Positions 1 through 10,985 are shown, counted from the first letter of the stretch. The stretch is 64,000 nt of DNA from Pseudisothecium myosuroides (GCA_951799445.1 OX637287.1:48079724-48143723), one strand, 5' to 3'. Notes: generated from the sequence alone by a model not told the origin. Program-made: numbers and translations.

Positions 1-490
1 CATGATAGAGCCCCCTCCACAGCCTCATGCTTACGTCACCCCTGGACAGAACCGAATCCTTGTTCTTGCATGCACATTCAACATCAGAGCAACGACAGAA
101 AGTGACAGACTGAAGTGAGAATTCAGGGCTCTCTCCATCCCGGAACACTGGCACAGCAAGCCCGACGAAGTCCATGTGGAATAGTGTTCCGGGAAAAAAG
201 AGCGCTAACAGTTCGGCAAAAGCGCGCAGCTGGGCCAACTCTCGCTCTAGACCCAAATAGTGCACACACAAGGATGTAGGGTTTTGGATATGCAACTGAG
301 ATATACAAAATGGCGTGGTACTGAGGCAGCGACCAATATACTGTAAGATTAGGGCAACGGGTGAATCAAACACAACGCCTCGTCAATTGTAAACTCTTCC
401 CAGCTCTGTAACTCACTTGATGGTGAATTCTCCGGAGGTCTGCACGGGCAAGAAGTGGGCGGAAGATTCCAAGCCCCACTCACTGGCTCA
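1..490 (-). pseudogene. MYND zinc-finger gene remnant (module 0), cut by the window edge
   Basis: The whole stretch aligns base for base with about 53,969-54,430, the middle of the full-length MYND-type gene on the same strand. It covers the part that encodes the C-terminal domain around the YLGPERELDQLP segment. Compared with the intact gene there are small insertions (extra bases near 110-118 and in the A-run near 195) that shift the frame, so no long reading frame survives. Similarity fades near 490, so the MYND finger and the 5' end are missing here. The fragment continues to the left of the window. I read it as an old, dead copy. Confidence 0.85.
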
Positions 491-511
491 ATGCAACCTC
501 AATGCAGAGGT

Positions 512-748
512 TTAATCCTTAAAGGACAAAGGGGTAACCCTCGAAATCATCCTTTTGCATTACGGCTTGTGAATCATTGGCTTAAAAAAAATGCAAAAGT
601 GCTCATTGGAAGTCAAGCTACTGTTAGTAGAAGATCTTCCCTTTTTACAACAAATTCCGAGGATGAATAGTTGCATTTTTGTCCTACACAGTTTGATTCC
701 CTCTCATCCATCGGCCATATAATGGTTGCGTCGACGTTTAAGGGTTAA
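512..748. mobile_element. Short TTAA-flanked MITE-like element
   Basis: The element is bounded by TTAA at 512-515 and 745-748. Just inside, TCCTTAAAGG on the left matches the reverse complement of TTTAAGGG on the right. It lies exactly between the MYND remnant (ends near 490) and the stretch from 749 that matches MYND upstream sequence elsewhere. The terminal match is short, so the call rests mostly on the position and the TTAA flanks. Confidence 0.45.
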
Positions 749-1000
749 TATTGAAATCCTACACTCCTACAGGGAAAAGTTGTAAATAAAGCCAGAAAAT
801 AGTGTGAGGTCATTAGGACCTTACAATGTTGCCGCTTCAAAGTTGCAAGCTCTACTAGCAAGTTAAAACCATATTAAAGATCTAAATGTGTTTCGATTCA
901 GTAGCTAGACTTGTTGATGAAAACCCTAAAACTCAAAACAGACATAGACTAACTCGCACAAACTAAGACCCCATACTTCCAATTATTCTTCCAATTTCTA
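749..1000. other. Sequence homologous to the region upstream of the MYND gene copies
   Basis: This stretch matches about 19,740-20,260 and 37,930-38,090, including the segments around the words aatgttgccgcttcaaag and ctaaaactca. It has no open reading frame of note. It also provides an empty site, TA at 883-884, for the TA-flanked element found at 19,855-20,181. Confidence 0.7.
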
Positions 1001-1019
1001 GCAAAAATCTATTGATTCA

Positions 1020-1530
1020 CTACACTAAATAGTGAAATTAGGTTGTCTCACTCTAATTTCTTGACATTCTACACTATATAACTATGTTCAATTACCATAG
1101 AAGGATGCAATAATGAAGGAACCATGTGTGTTGCATGGGTTGGTGCATTGGTTTATAGCTTGGATTCAGAAAATGGCATGTGTCTCCATTTGGACAAGCA
1201 GTGAGTCGTGAGGTGACTTCTTTGACGAAGGCAACCTATTTAATTGTCAAGGCAATCCAATTCCACTATTTAGTATACACAAAATAGTGAAATTAGGTTG
1301 CCTTACCAATTAGGTTGCCTTACCTCAAATAAATCACCTCAAGACTCAATGCTTGTCCATATGGAGGCGCATGCAATTCTCTAAAACGGGCCTTGAACTA
1401 GTGCACTAATCTATACCATACACATGGCTTTGGATTGAATGCATCATTGTACAATAGCAATGAATATTTATATAGTATGGATTGTTGAGAAATTGACTAT
1501 TGGGGCAACTTAATTTCACTATTTGTGTAG
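1020..1530. repeat. Inverted-repeat element with CTACAC...AATAGTGAAATTAG ends
   Basis: The left end (1020 on) reads CTACACTAAATAGTGAAATT. The right end (1506-1530) is its near-perfect reverse complement. The same motif forms an internal palindrome at about 1,228-1,325, with AAGGCAACCT... on one side and ...AGGTTGCCTT on the other, which suggests a second copy nested inside. A related pair bounds 59,835-60,093. No clear target duplication was found and no coding sequence is visible. The region 1531-1586 holds nothing recognised. Confidence 0.5.
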
Positions 1531-1586
1531 AAGAAAAGGAAATTTTGGATGAAATCGCCAAAAACATCTCCAAGTTATACTCAATT

Positions 1587-2633
1587 TTATCCCTTAAAGG
1601 ACCGGCATGCAATTTTTGGTTGTATAGAAATTTTGGGCAGGTATGTGTGACTAGATATTTCCATATTTTAAGCTGAAATTTTAATGGAAGGTGGGCGCAA
1701 GGAATATCTTTCATATGCACTAAATTTCATGGTATTTGGAAATAGGAGTCAAAAGTTATGACCAAATATGTTACTTTTTTTTGTTACTGGGCAGTCCGGG
1801 CAGATTTTAAAAAATCACTTTTTTCAAAAATAAAAATTTGAAATTGGTTTCCTAGAGTTATATATACATGGAAAGCTTTGAATCATTCCATTTCGACCAA
1901 TGAGTCAAAAGTTATGAGTTTTTTTAGTTTGCGGGCAGTTATGGATTCTCCACTCTAAAATAAACTTTGAAGTTGTTTATTTAACTCAATTTTTAATATT
2001 TTTTGAAAAAAAATAAATCATAGGATGTAGGTTGTTTATTAGAACATTACAACCATTGGGATTGACCTTTTTCAATTCCATAATTAAATTCTTAACAATT
2101 TAGTATTTTGGATCATTCTCTACTTCTTTCTATTTACTATTTTTTTGTATATGTTGTACAATTTCAAATGATTTGAAAAATTTTAAGCATGTAGCCAACT
2201 TGTTTAGGAATTTTTTCTTAAAGAAGCACCACCATTTTAGACATTTTCTCTTACAAATGTGACCTTATGAAGTGCAGCTGCCCTGTTTTTTGCAGGGACA
2301 AAAAAAGGATCTTTGCAATTCAAATGCTAATATTTTCCAATCCGTATGGTGGAAAATTCTGAATTTTTTTCCACATCTTCTAAAACTAGTTTACTATAAG
2401 ATCCTACGGTTACATGTGTCAAAAAAGTTTTTTTTCAAAAATTTGGTACTTGTATTAAAAATGACAATTTTTGAGTGTTTTCGGTGAAAACATAGTCATG
2501 AAACTTTAGGGTTTATGTGTCACTATAGTTCAGACATGTATCCATCTACCCAAAATAGGATGCTGAAATTTAAGTAAATTTGATGCGCAAAGAGTTAGTG
2601 TGAATGATAAGAGGTCCAGCATTTATGGGTTAA
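1587..2633 (+). mobile_element. TTAA-type non-autonomous element, family A relative
   Basis: The left end reads TTATCCCTTAAAGGACC, one base off TTAA at the flank. The right end is ATTTATGGGTTAA at 2621-2633. Internal stretches match family A copies at 17,234 and 57,016, for example 'gctaatattttccaatcc' and 'aagatcctacggtta' near 2,325-2,420. The last 120 bp (from about 2,510) instead match 22,610-22,727 and 39,595-39,706 of the other modules. So this may be a family A insertion whose right part is shared module sequence. No coding capacity. Confidence 0.55.
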
Positions 2634-3282
2634 CCCCTAAATGCTTGAGGCACCAAATTCTGGTGTCGACAATAATTTCAAATTAAGTAAAACCTAACCA
2701 AGTTTTTATTTTTAGAACTTTATATTTTTGAAGAATTCTTTTTGAAGTCTAATTTTAGTACCAAGAATTTGATTTTGAAAGTGATTGATTATGAATTTTC
2801 TATTCAAGATTTTCTGTGAGGGTGTCCATTGCAATCTTGACTTTCCATAGTGTTGAGGGCTCTTGGAAATGAGCCTCAAATACACTAGATCTTGAAGAAA
2901 AAATCACATGAGAAATTAATTTAAAAAAATTGTAGAGTAGATTTTGAGAAGCCAAAAATTGATTGGGATTATGCATGTTAGGTCCTTTTACCTCATATTT
3001 TTTTGGTGACGAACTTTTTAAATTTGACAAGTGAAAAGAGGTTTGAAAGACTTTAAATTACTTTTGCAGTTTTAACGCACTCATGATCAAGCATTATAAT
3101 CTTTCAATCCATAAGTGATATTGTTGTATTTTATTTTCCTATGTGATCTCTAACACGTCTAGTTTGAGTTTGTATGATTAGAATTTTTTTTAAATTGATA
3201 CAACTTATCAAAATGTTGACTTTTTGTTCAATTTAGCAAATTCTTAGAAGCTCAAAAAAGGTCTTGGGCATTTAGGGGTTAA
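2630..3282. mobile_element. TTAA-flanked MITE with CCCCTAAATGC ends (empty sites known)
   Basis: TTAA occurs at 2630-2633 and 3279-3282. The inner ends are CCCCTAAATGC and its reverse complement GCATTTAGGGG. The two other modules have a single TTAA at the matching place (22,724-22,727 and 39,703-39,706), with the flanking words 'ggcattta' before and 'ttacct(g)' after. This therefore looks like a clean insertion with a 4-bp TTAA duplication, as piggyBac-superfamily elements make. It is 653 bp long, AT-rich and non-coding. Confidence 0.75.
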
Positions 3283-3304
3283 GTGTTACTCGTCGACCGT
3301 CTAA

Positions 3305-3605
3305 GAGCACTCGCACTAGTACATGCTCTGGGTCCCTCGCTCTTCAAACTAGATGAAAAGCGCTACGGGCCCTTCCAAAGATTCTCTTGAACACTCAATC
3401 CTTGCGTGTCAAGGAATGGCCCTTGAAATCACTATTCATCCTAAGTTAGTTGCTTTATCCTTTATTCTGCTTGATGGGTGGTCTTTTGACTATTTATGAA
3501 CCATGTTTAGTGAGCAATAGTGAGGAACAAGGAAATTGAGGGCCCTTCAAAATTAGATGGAAAATTTGAACGTGTCAAGTTGAGCGTGTACTGGTGGCCA
3601 TGCTC
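3305..3605. mobile_element. PIF/Harbinger-type MITE with TAA duplications
   Basis: The element is flanked by TAA at 3302-3304 and 3606-3608. The left end GAGCACTCGCACTAGTACAT and the reverse complement of the right end (GAGCATGGCCACCAGTACAC) match over about 24 bp. A 3-bp TAA duplication and ends beginning GAGCA fit PIF/Harbinger (Tourist-like) MITEs. The other modules run through the site uninterrupted near 22,738-22,745 and 39,722-39,740. Non-coding. Confidence 0.75.
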
Positions 3606-3901
3606 TAACCTCGTCTGTCTGCAATTGCCTTGCCTTCTTCTGCAAAGAAAGCTTCGCTGTGCATAGCGCAATGAGTCAGAGCATCTCCACCAGTAATAAG
3701 GCTAAAAATGTCGACGCCAAACTGTATTTGGCATGTCGGTTTCTTAGACAAAGGCCCTGCCGCATGTTTCTTGTTCCCACCAGCAGGCATTCGACAATTC
3801 CGAGCGACACGCCAAAACGCGGTTCCCAAGGTGCAAAGTGAAATTCCACCATTTCCACGCACTGAAACACGACATTCTATTCTTGTTGTCTTGCATAAGT
3901 A

Positions 3902-4311
3902 AGGTAGGTGGCTCCAATTCCAACCCTCTTCTTCAGATTGTCCTATAGGTACTTGTAGAATGGATGCAAGGTGATCCTTAAATGGACTTCTTTGGTCCCT
4001 TAATGAATTCAAGAAAATTTATTTATTTAATTGCAAGAGCCAATCATTGTCTCTGGTTTCCGCACATCTCTTTAAAAGTCACTAGAGGACAAATTTTGGG
4101 ACACCTATGGTCAGAAATAGGTACCTATGACCTGAATCTTTGAAAATTCATAAGTAATTCAAAAAAGCTTAGAAAAATATGAAACCACTTGTGTTGTGTT
4201 CCAAATCTATTTTTCTTTCTCTGAAAAATGAACTAAAAATCATTTTGTCCATGGAAACCTGCGAAAAAGGCGGATCAGCCCTTAAAGGGTCGCTTTATGC
4301 ACCTCCTACCT
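3902..4311. mobile_element. TA-flanked MITE (AGGTAGG ends), Tc1/mariner or Stowaway type
   Basis: It is flanked by TA at 3900-3901 and 4312-4313. The left end AGGTAGGTGGCTCC and the right end CACCTCCTACCT are inverted repeats. The interior, from about 4,085 ('ttttgggacacctatgg') to 'gcccttaaagggtcgcttt', closely matches the element at 19,855-20,181, whose insertion is supported by empty sites. A diverged piece of the same interior occurs at about 55,365-55,565. Confidence 0.65.
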
Positions 4312-4441
4312 TATGGGTTGTTCAATGCACCCGCCCACCAAATCCTGTTCCCGATGAGTGTACACATTTTTTTTAAACAAATGAAAAGCTTTTTTTATGG
4401 GGACAAATGAGACGGAAATCCACTGCCAAGAAAACAGAGTG

Positions 4442-4839
4442 TGGTAAACCACCTATAGTCCACCATATAAGTGATCCTGCGCATGTTCAGGAGCAATAGA
4501 AGGCAATGTTAATTTTCAGCCTTGTAGAAAGATAGAAATGATAGACATTGCCAATTTTTCGTGATTTTTTTCCTTCAATTCAAATTATTATGAATTTTGG
4601 AAGTCAAAAGTTGGCCTAAACCCTTACCCAATCTGTAGGCTCTGTCAATTCCAATCATTCAAGAACTATTTTCCTGCTTACTACTTTGAGACATGTGTCA
4701 TGACTTTATTAATCCCAACCTTGAAAAGGGGAAAAAAACACATTCCAAACTTGGTTGAAAATATGTGCCAAGCTTGGTTGGAAATAAATGCACCCTACAA
4801 GTTGGTTATGGCTCCTTAATTAGGAATGGGTGGTTCTAC
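4442..4839 (-). repeat. Inverted-repeat element related to the module 2 insertion at 38,815
   Basis: In reverse complement this stretch resembles 38,815-39,186: words such as 'aacttgtagggtgc' and 'ccaaccttgg' near 4,730-4,800 recur there in the opposite orientation. The ends read GGTAAACCACC on the left and GGTGGTTCTAC on the right. These match the GTAGAAACACCAG and GTGCTTCTAC ends of the 38,815 copy. Non-coding; exact limits are uncertain. Confidence 0.45.
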
Positions 4840-5230
4840 TATACAAACGCAAATTTGCCAAAGAGGGTGTCAAGTGGGGCTTTGGCGAGTGGATTTGAAG
4901 AGTAGGGTTTCACCACTTTCCCTATACCCTACCAAGTAGAGGCACCAAATGGGATATGCAATAAGAAGAGTTTTATGATTTTTAAATTTAAATTAAAAGA
5001 ATTTAATTTTCAGTGCATTGAGAACTACCTCTCAATGCTTCTAGAGTACTCCCATCTTATTTTGAGATTTTGAGTTAGAAGTGAAGCTCACTATATACAA
5101 ATTGGGTGGTAGGAGGTAGAACAAATAATGTGGGATATGTAAATTAGATGTAGTAGGAGCTCAACCACTCATAGTTTATTCAAAGTAGGAATTGTGTTGG
5201 AAGTAGAATTTTAGACCTCATTTAGGGTTT

Positions 5231-5349
5231 AGGTCTTTGGCAAATTATGGATACCAATGCAAAATGTGGCCATTGATCCTCCAAATGTGGCCAAATGTAG
5301 AGGGTCAATGGCCACATTTTGCATTGGTATCCGTGATTTGCCAAGACCT
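5231..5349. repeat. Near-perfect foldback palindrome, arms about 50 bp
   Basis: The left arm 5231-5280 and the right arm 5301-5349 are reverse complements with only three or four differences. They are separated by a 20-nt spacer (5281-5300). A transcript in either direction would fold into a long hairpin of about 49 bp. It lies in the non-coding Harbinger-like composite. It could be a collapsed MITE or a small-RNA-like precursor; nothing in the sequence decides between these. Confidence 0.85.
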
Positions 5350-6129
5350 TTATAATTTCAGACTTTTACCTTGCTTTTGAAGTGGTTGTCCAATGTCTGA
5401 AATTGAAATATCTTGTACCTACTTGAAGTGTTTTTCAATGTGCTTCCAATGGTATAAATTTCAAGTTCTAATTATATACCGTTCAAAAGTTAGAAGTAAA
5501 TTAAGAGGGCCACTATACCCTTACCACTACAAATGCTCTAAGACTCGCCAGCCATGAATGGTCTCGTGGGAACACAAAACTGATGAGACAACTGTATAGT
5601 ACCCACTAACAAGTTTACGTTCAAATTTTCGAACTCTAAGTGCCACTAAAAATGAAGTGTAACTTTGATTGATCATATCTCCCACTTCAGACCTCCAAAC
5701 TTCATGAAATTGCCACCTAAATGTTGAAAAACAAGTTAACTATATTCTTGGTGTCATTTGGATGCTAATTTAAATCAAATGTCTAAGGAAAATCGAATTG
5801 CATTGATGGCACTTCAAGTTGTGTTTGTAGCTCCTACACTATGAAGGCAACATCAATTCTTCTTCTGCCAACACAAATAAGATTTTTGTCAATTTGAGCT
5901 TCATATATGGAGCTCCAATAACCTCTCAATGCAAAACATGCTTGGGCCAAGCAATGTGATAGCTTGTAGATACATTGTGTGTGTGTTTTGATGAGTAGGT
6001 GTATTTCTAGAGACAAAAGTAAATTGTGTGAGCTAATACCGGTAGGTGTTCTTGATTGTAACAAGTGGCTTAAGTGGTGGTGTAAGGTGTGCTTTAAATC
6101 TATAAACACTAGCACTAGACGGTATTTAA

Positions 6130-6732
6130 CTAAAAGAATGTAATATGGACAAATTAGTCTTCATTTGAAACCAAAAAAAGATCAAGGCAAGTAAAGATAT
6201 GGTGAAAGTCACATGAATGTTTTTCTTTGGATTGTTTAGTACCACTTTAAAAATTTATTCATTCAACAATGATGATATGGGGTGCGTTCATGAATTTCAA
6301 TAAGTGTTCACTTATTATAATGCCATGTGATAGACAAAGAGGTAGGACTTTGTTGATGTAGTCTATGAAAGTCGATTGAATGGCTTTTATTTTCTCCACA
6401 ATTACCCTAAGACACTTGTACTCATGAAAAATGGAGTTCCAATGCACTGTAGTAAAGAATCAAGTGATTGATGGCAAGCACATGGCATAAGAAAGCTTTC
6501 ATGACCTACAAGCTCTCTTGACTTAAACCCCATCAAAAACCTATGGAAGATTGTGAAAGACATCGTTCAAAATTAAGTGCTACTGCAAAATAGAGAAGAA
6601 TTAGTCAACACCATTCAAAAGGCATGGAAAGAGGTATCTCTAGAGATGATTGAAGTTCTTGTTGCTAGTATGCCTTACCGTATGAAGGCCATAATCAAAG
6701 CTAATGGTGATAGCACTAGATGGTAATTAGTT
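6130..6732 (+). pseudogene. Decayed Tc1/mariner transposase
   Basis: Read through stops in one frame, 6148-6291 gives WTN*SSFET then VKIW*KSHECFSLDCLVP then MMIWGAF. After a frame change, the stretch to 6,725 gives DLNPIKNLWKIVKD and ends NGDSTRW-stop. These match, in order, the WTDESSF, RVW-K, VMVWG and SPDLNPIENLW blocks of Tc1-type transposases. The first catalytic Asp is Asn (WTNE), the HDNAP/EDGAP-like block has lost its Asp, and the third acidic residue is Lys (NPIKN). With several stops and a frameshift it is dead. No terminal repeats were identified. The stretch 5,542-6,129 before it holds nothing I recognise. Confidence 0.75.
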
Positions 6733-6954
6733 TGTCAAAAAATGGTATATTTATATATGATTTCACAATTTTTTTGTAAATGCTTAAGACATAAGTAAAG
6801 TAGACTTCATTATCTTTCTAACGCTCTTTGCAGTTTGTGATTTGGATCATTTTTGAACATGTAGTGGCAATTCGAAATTGGAGGTATGTGCTCTGTTTCT
6901 ATAAATTGACTGCTGTGAACGTAAACTTGTTGGTGGGTAGTGGGTACTGTACAC

Positions 6955-7072
6955 ATTTTCATTGCAGGGGCAAAATACAGGTCCGACAGCCACAAGTGGC
7001 CTGGCGGGAAAACACGTGACCAAAGTCAAACAAAGCAAAAGAACAGACCGACAAAAAGACAAGGGACCGACG
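6955..7072 (-). repeat. Antisense SINE/LINE 3' end, same family as 7,198-7,388
   Basis: On the minus strand this reads like the 3' half of the retroelement at 7,198-7,388. Shared words include GTCTGT near the start, the GCCAGGCCACTT segment (here 'agtggcctggcgggaaaacac' on the plus strand) and 'ttttgcaatgaaa' near the tail. It is diverged, and its right edge coincides with where module homology resumes (7,073). Confidence 0.6.
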
Positions 7073-7197
7073 CGCAATTGCCGGAGCGGAAATCTCCTTC
7101 ACGACGGAGGGGGCGGGAGAAGTGGGGCAAGGCGGAGGTCAAGCTGAGGAGGATCTTCCCTCCTGATCAAGGGGAGTAAGAGACTCTTAAACTACAG

Positions 7198-7388
7198 CGC
7201 GGCGCGGCTCCTCCTTGTGCTGCGCTCTTGCGAATTGGGTGTTTTTGTCCTTGTTCGTTTGTCTGTCCGGGGGTCGGTTTTGTTGGGTAGGTTTTTAGTG
7301 GCTCCCGCCAGGCCACTTACTGTAGGTCTGGTGGTCTTGTATTTTATTCTTTTGCAATGAAATTCTGTTTCATTTGTTTCAAAAAAAA
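7198..7388 (+). mobile_element. A-tailed retroelement (SINE or truncated LINE 3' end) with 10-bp TSD
   Basis: The insertion is flanked by the direct repeat TAAACTACAG at 7188-7197 and 7389-7398 and ends in an eight-A tail. The other two block U copies have no insertion here (40,025-40,050 reads straight through 'gcttacgctgcagcacagcc'). Target duplication plus A-tail indicates LINE-machinery retrotransposition. The 5' half is GC-rich; the tail contains 'attctgtttcatttgtttc'. With 191 bp and no coding frame, SINE versus 5'-truncated LINE cannot be decided. Confidence 0.8.
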
Positions 7389-8712
7389 TAAACTACAGAA
7401 CAGCCTCAGCCTTTGTACAAGGAGAAAAGGTTACTGCTAAAGACAGGAGACGGTGGAGCCGTTCTCGCCATTCGCCTCCAACCCTCGACTGAGTCTCAGT
7501 AGCTTTTGGAACTACGAGAGCGTCCCAACAGGCGCTGACTATGCACGAGGTGTGGCTGCTTAGAGTTATCGCAACCGCGCGTGGGGAGTGAACTGGTGCG
7601 GTGTTGTCGGTAGCGCCCACAGAGCCGCTGCAACAGGTTGAGACTGATGTCCTTTGTGTGCGTGTTTCTTATTGAGGTTGTTTCCAAACTTGAGAGCGTG
7701 TGCTGTGTACTGTTTGCTGATTTACTCTTGAAGATTCCATTTTGGTCGGTTTAAATTGTTAGTTTTCGTGTACTTTTGTTCTACCGACAACCATGGTATT
7801 CAATCTGAACTGGTGACTTAATTGAGCAGAGGAAAGTGCGAGATGGTGGTGGATCAGATCGATAGATGATGAAGCCTGTCAGTCGCTGTTTGTGGAAGTT
7901 GTTCCTTTTTCTGGAGGGTCTTCGGCTGTGAACTAGGTTAGTCTGGATGCAAGGACGAGCCAGCATGGCTGGGCTGTTTCACCGCCAGGATGACCCTCGC
8001 TCTAAAAGCAGTAACCAGACGTAGCTAGTTTTCGGTGAGATCGAGCCTTTCATTTCGTCACAACTCTCGGGTTATTCTAGTCGAGAGGTTTGTGCCGGCC
8101 TTTTTCCCCCTTTTTCGTCGTCTTCGTTTGGCCTTTGAATTTGCTTTGGACGTCGGTGCTGGAGGTTATATATTCTGTGAGGCATTTCAGCATTATAGAT
8201 ACTTTTGTTTTGGTATTGTTTCTGCAGTCTTGAGTTTTTTCGTCGATAAACTGGTAATGCAACTATCCCAAGAGATCCCACCGTATGGCGGTAGTGCAAC
8301 GCGTGAAACTAGTTACGACGATTTCAAGGGGTTGAGACTTGGAATCGGTGTTTGCTTAGTTCCCCATGTGGGACTGAATGGTTGCAAGCTGCCACGGAGG
8401 ATTGAAATGGTGTGCAGAAGTCCGCTGCAGTGATCCATCTTGACTTGAGATCTGATGAAGTCATAGATCAATTTGGAGTGCTTTCTTCTCTGACAGATGC
8501 CTGGGTGTCGCTCTTGCAAATTTGAGAATCTTAGTTGAATGTTGGCATTTTGAGTCTGACAAAGGAGGCCCTCGCGTGAAAATTTACGTTGGTTCGCAGC
8601 TGTTTTTAGCGCCCACGCAGCCGCTGGAACAGGTTGAGCCTGCTTTCCTTTCCTTTTGTGCCTGGGTCTTGGTTTCTTTTCAAGACTGAGGGATCCAAAC
8701 TTGAGAGCAGAG

Positions 8713-9275
8713 CTCGGGGGGGCACCTAGTATTTTACTACAAACCACGTGCGAACAAGTGGTTTCTAATGAATTATAATTTCAACTTAAAACTTTGAGGG
8801 GTGCTTAATAATGACTATAGGTTTCTATTGCCAAAATTTCAAACTAAAATAATAGTTGAAATGATTTGTACAAGAGGTTGAAAATGGCCTAAAACGGCAT
8901 GTTTTTCAACTCAAATATTTATAGAGATCACATTTAGATGACCATTGCATCAATACTCAACTCAAAATGAACTTTCAATAGAGAGCTATTTTTAGGAATT
9001 TTTTGTTCATTTTTTAGACAATTTTTTAGGATATAATATAGGGGTGTGAAAGTTATTTTTCAGTTGTACAGTGTATCTAATTACTTCAAAAATTTGTAAC
9101 TAATTATCATTAACAAATAAAAATATCAATAATTCAAAACATAAACTTTTGAAGTAGGAAAATCTAGTCATATTTTTTTTATTTCATTTTATTTAAATTT
9201 TAGGATATAATATAGGGGGTTCAAAGTTTTGTTCGCACGTGTTTTCTAATGGACACTCCAAGTGACCCCCTCGAG
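8713..9275. mobile_element. hAT-type MITE with 8-bp TSD and long inverted ends
   Basis: The element is flanked by GAGCAGAG (8705-8712) and GAGCAAAG (9276-9283), an 8-bp duplication with one mismatch. Block U copies elsewhere read 'agcagagcgctgcg' without interruption (24,174-24,187 and 41,351-41,364). The ends, CTCGGGGGGGCACC and GTGACCCCCTCGAG, are inverted repeats, and the homology resumes further in at ACCACGTGCGAACAA and its complement. The 8-bp duplication fits hAT transposition. AT-rich, non-coding interior. Confidence 0.75.
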
Positions 9276-10985
9276 GAGCAAAGCGCTACGTTTTGTCCGC
9301 GACTGTGCCCGCTGTGGTCGGTCTTTATTTGGTTCTCTTGTTTGTGCTTTTGTTCTACCGACAGCTGTAGTCACTTGGGGTTGATATTCGACGAAGTCAT
9401 AGAGTGCAGCGATTGCTTTTTTTAATTGCTTCTCTTGTTTGTGCTTTTGCTCTACCGACAACGGTAGTCTGCTAGAGACTTTGCTTCTTATGTTGTGGAC
9501 TATTCGAGCAAGTAAAAGTGAAATAGGGCAGCGCACTAGGAGTCTGCAATTATCACTTAGGGTTGATATTTGATGAAGTCATACAATGCAGCGATTGCTT
9601 TTTTGGCAGATGATGCAAGTGTGTCGCTGTGTTGCAAATTTCGGAATCGTAGTCGTGTATCGTTGTATGTTGGGGTTTGAAGAGAAGTGCAGGTTTTCAT
9701 GGCTATGGCGATGAGACGTCTTGCGACTGAAGAACAATTGAACTCGTTTGCTAGAATGTTTGGCTTGTTTTTTATGATTACTGATGTGCTTGGGTGTTAG
9801 TTTACGTATTTTGTGTGTAAAAGTCAGAACTGAGCTAAATCATGGCTTAGGTACGAGCTCGTTAGGGCACTTCCGTTAATTTCAGGTCTTTCTTGGTGCA
9901 GTTTACTCAGAGTCCTTTTCGCCGTTGCAAAATGTGTTGGTAGTAAATTTGCCAAGCAAGGGGAGTCCTGCGTTGCTTTACGTCAAGAATCTGATTTTGC
10001 GTGAACAATTATCCAGTAACTCGCGAGAAGTGTTTGAGTACTATTAGTCTGTAGCCTCTTGAAGGACTCTACCATTTCTACGTCTTCAGGCTAAGTGTTC
10101 ATCTCCGAATCTTGTCTATGAGTTTTCTCAGAGTCAATTTGTGTCTTTTAGAAGTCAAAGTTTTACAGCCATTGTCGCCGATGAAATTTCAATCACCAGA
10201 TTGACATATTCATGTTCTTCTTTCTTGTGGTGCGATTACCTGACTTGCACAATTCCTATACAGTTTAAGAATCTGCAAGCCTGGATTTCAGCTCATTTTC
10301 CCGAGTCCTGCATGTATTCCGAATGCAACATTCGTTCAAATTCCGCAAGCTGGAGAACTCTGACTTTTGTTCTAATCAAACGAATCAAGTGATTGCACTT
10401 TACTCAGTTATGACAAAAAATTGGATATAACGAAGGTTTGCACTCCTGTTCTGCTTGGGTCCATAATTGTTCCTTTCCGTCATGTTACTAATGTGAAGGC
10501 TCCCCTTCGGAGCCACCCGGCGAGATCTCAGCGTAAGTCAGTTATGCAACCCGTACTAGATACGGCTTTTTTTAGGGTTGAGAGAATGATTCGGTGTACG
10601 CGGAGTTTCCGATGGAGGGCAGAAGTTGCCCCTGAGGATTGCAATGGTGCGCAGTTGCGCACAAGTCCTCTGCAAGGATCCATCTTGGCTTGCGGTTTGA
10701 AGTCCTGAATTAGATTTCAGTGCTTTCTTCTCTGACAGATTCCCGGTCCTCGCTCTTGCAAATTTCAGAATCTTTGTCGAATGGCTTGCATTTTTTGTTG
10801 GGATTTGAAGTGGAGTACCCGTATTTGTGTCTGACGAAGAAGGCCATTCCATCTAAGTGAAATTATGTCCTTCAATATATTCAATATTTGACTTGGTTCT
10901 TTTGTAGTACTCATTGTTGGGTGTTAACGTGAGTATTTCTATGTGAATTCAGAAAGGAACTAAATTACGACCTAGATGCAAACCC

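Larger units (their letters stand above)
3679..5538. mobile_element. Composite region with Harbinger-like outer ends
   Basis: The left end begins GAGCATCTCCACCAGTAATA, a typical Harbinger-like terminus. The right end, ...CACTACAAATGCTC at 5525-5538, is its approximate reverse complement. The flanks TCA and TAA do not match exactly, so the target duplication is uncertain. The interior is a patchwork: a TA-flanked element (3902-4311), another inverted-repeat element (about 4442-4839) and a large foldback (5231-5349). No transposase was seen. Module homology stops at its left edge near 3,675 and resumes only at about 7,073. Confidence 0.5.
7073..10985. repeat. Block U, copy 0 (three copies in window)
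   Basis: This GC-richer block matches about 22,728-25,870 and 39,707-43,560 in the same orientation. Matching starts at 'gcaattgccggagcgg' and ends near 10,985, after 'gatgcaaacccac'. It is itself built from degenerate internal repeats: the 'ctctgacagatg...cgctcttgcaaattt' segment recurs at about 8,490, 9,605 and 10,732, and the 'agccgctg(c/g)aacaggttgag' segment at about 7,623 and 8,620. Short arginine- and serine-rich frames exist on the minus strand, but their frames differ between copies. I see no known protein domain. This copy carries two clean insertions: 7,198-7,388 and 8,713-9,275. Confidence 0.8.
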
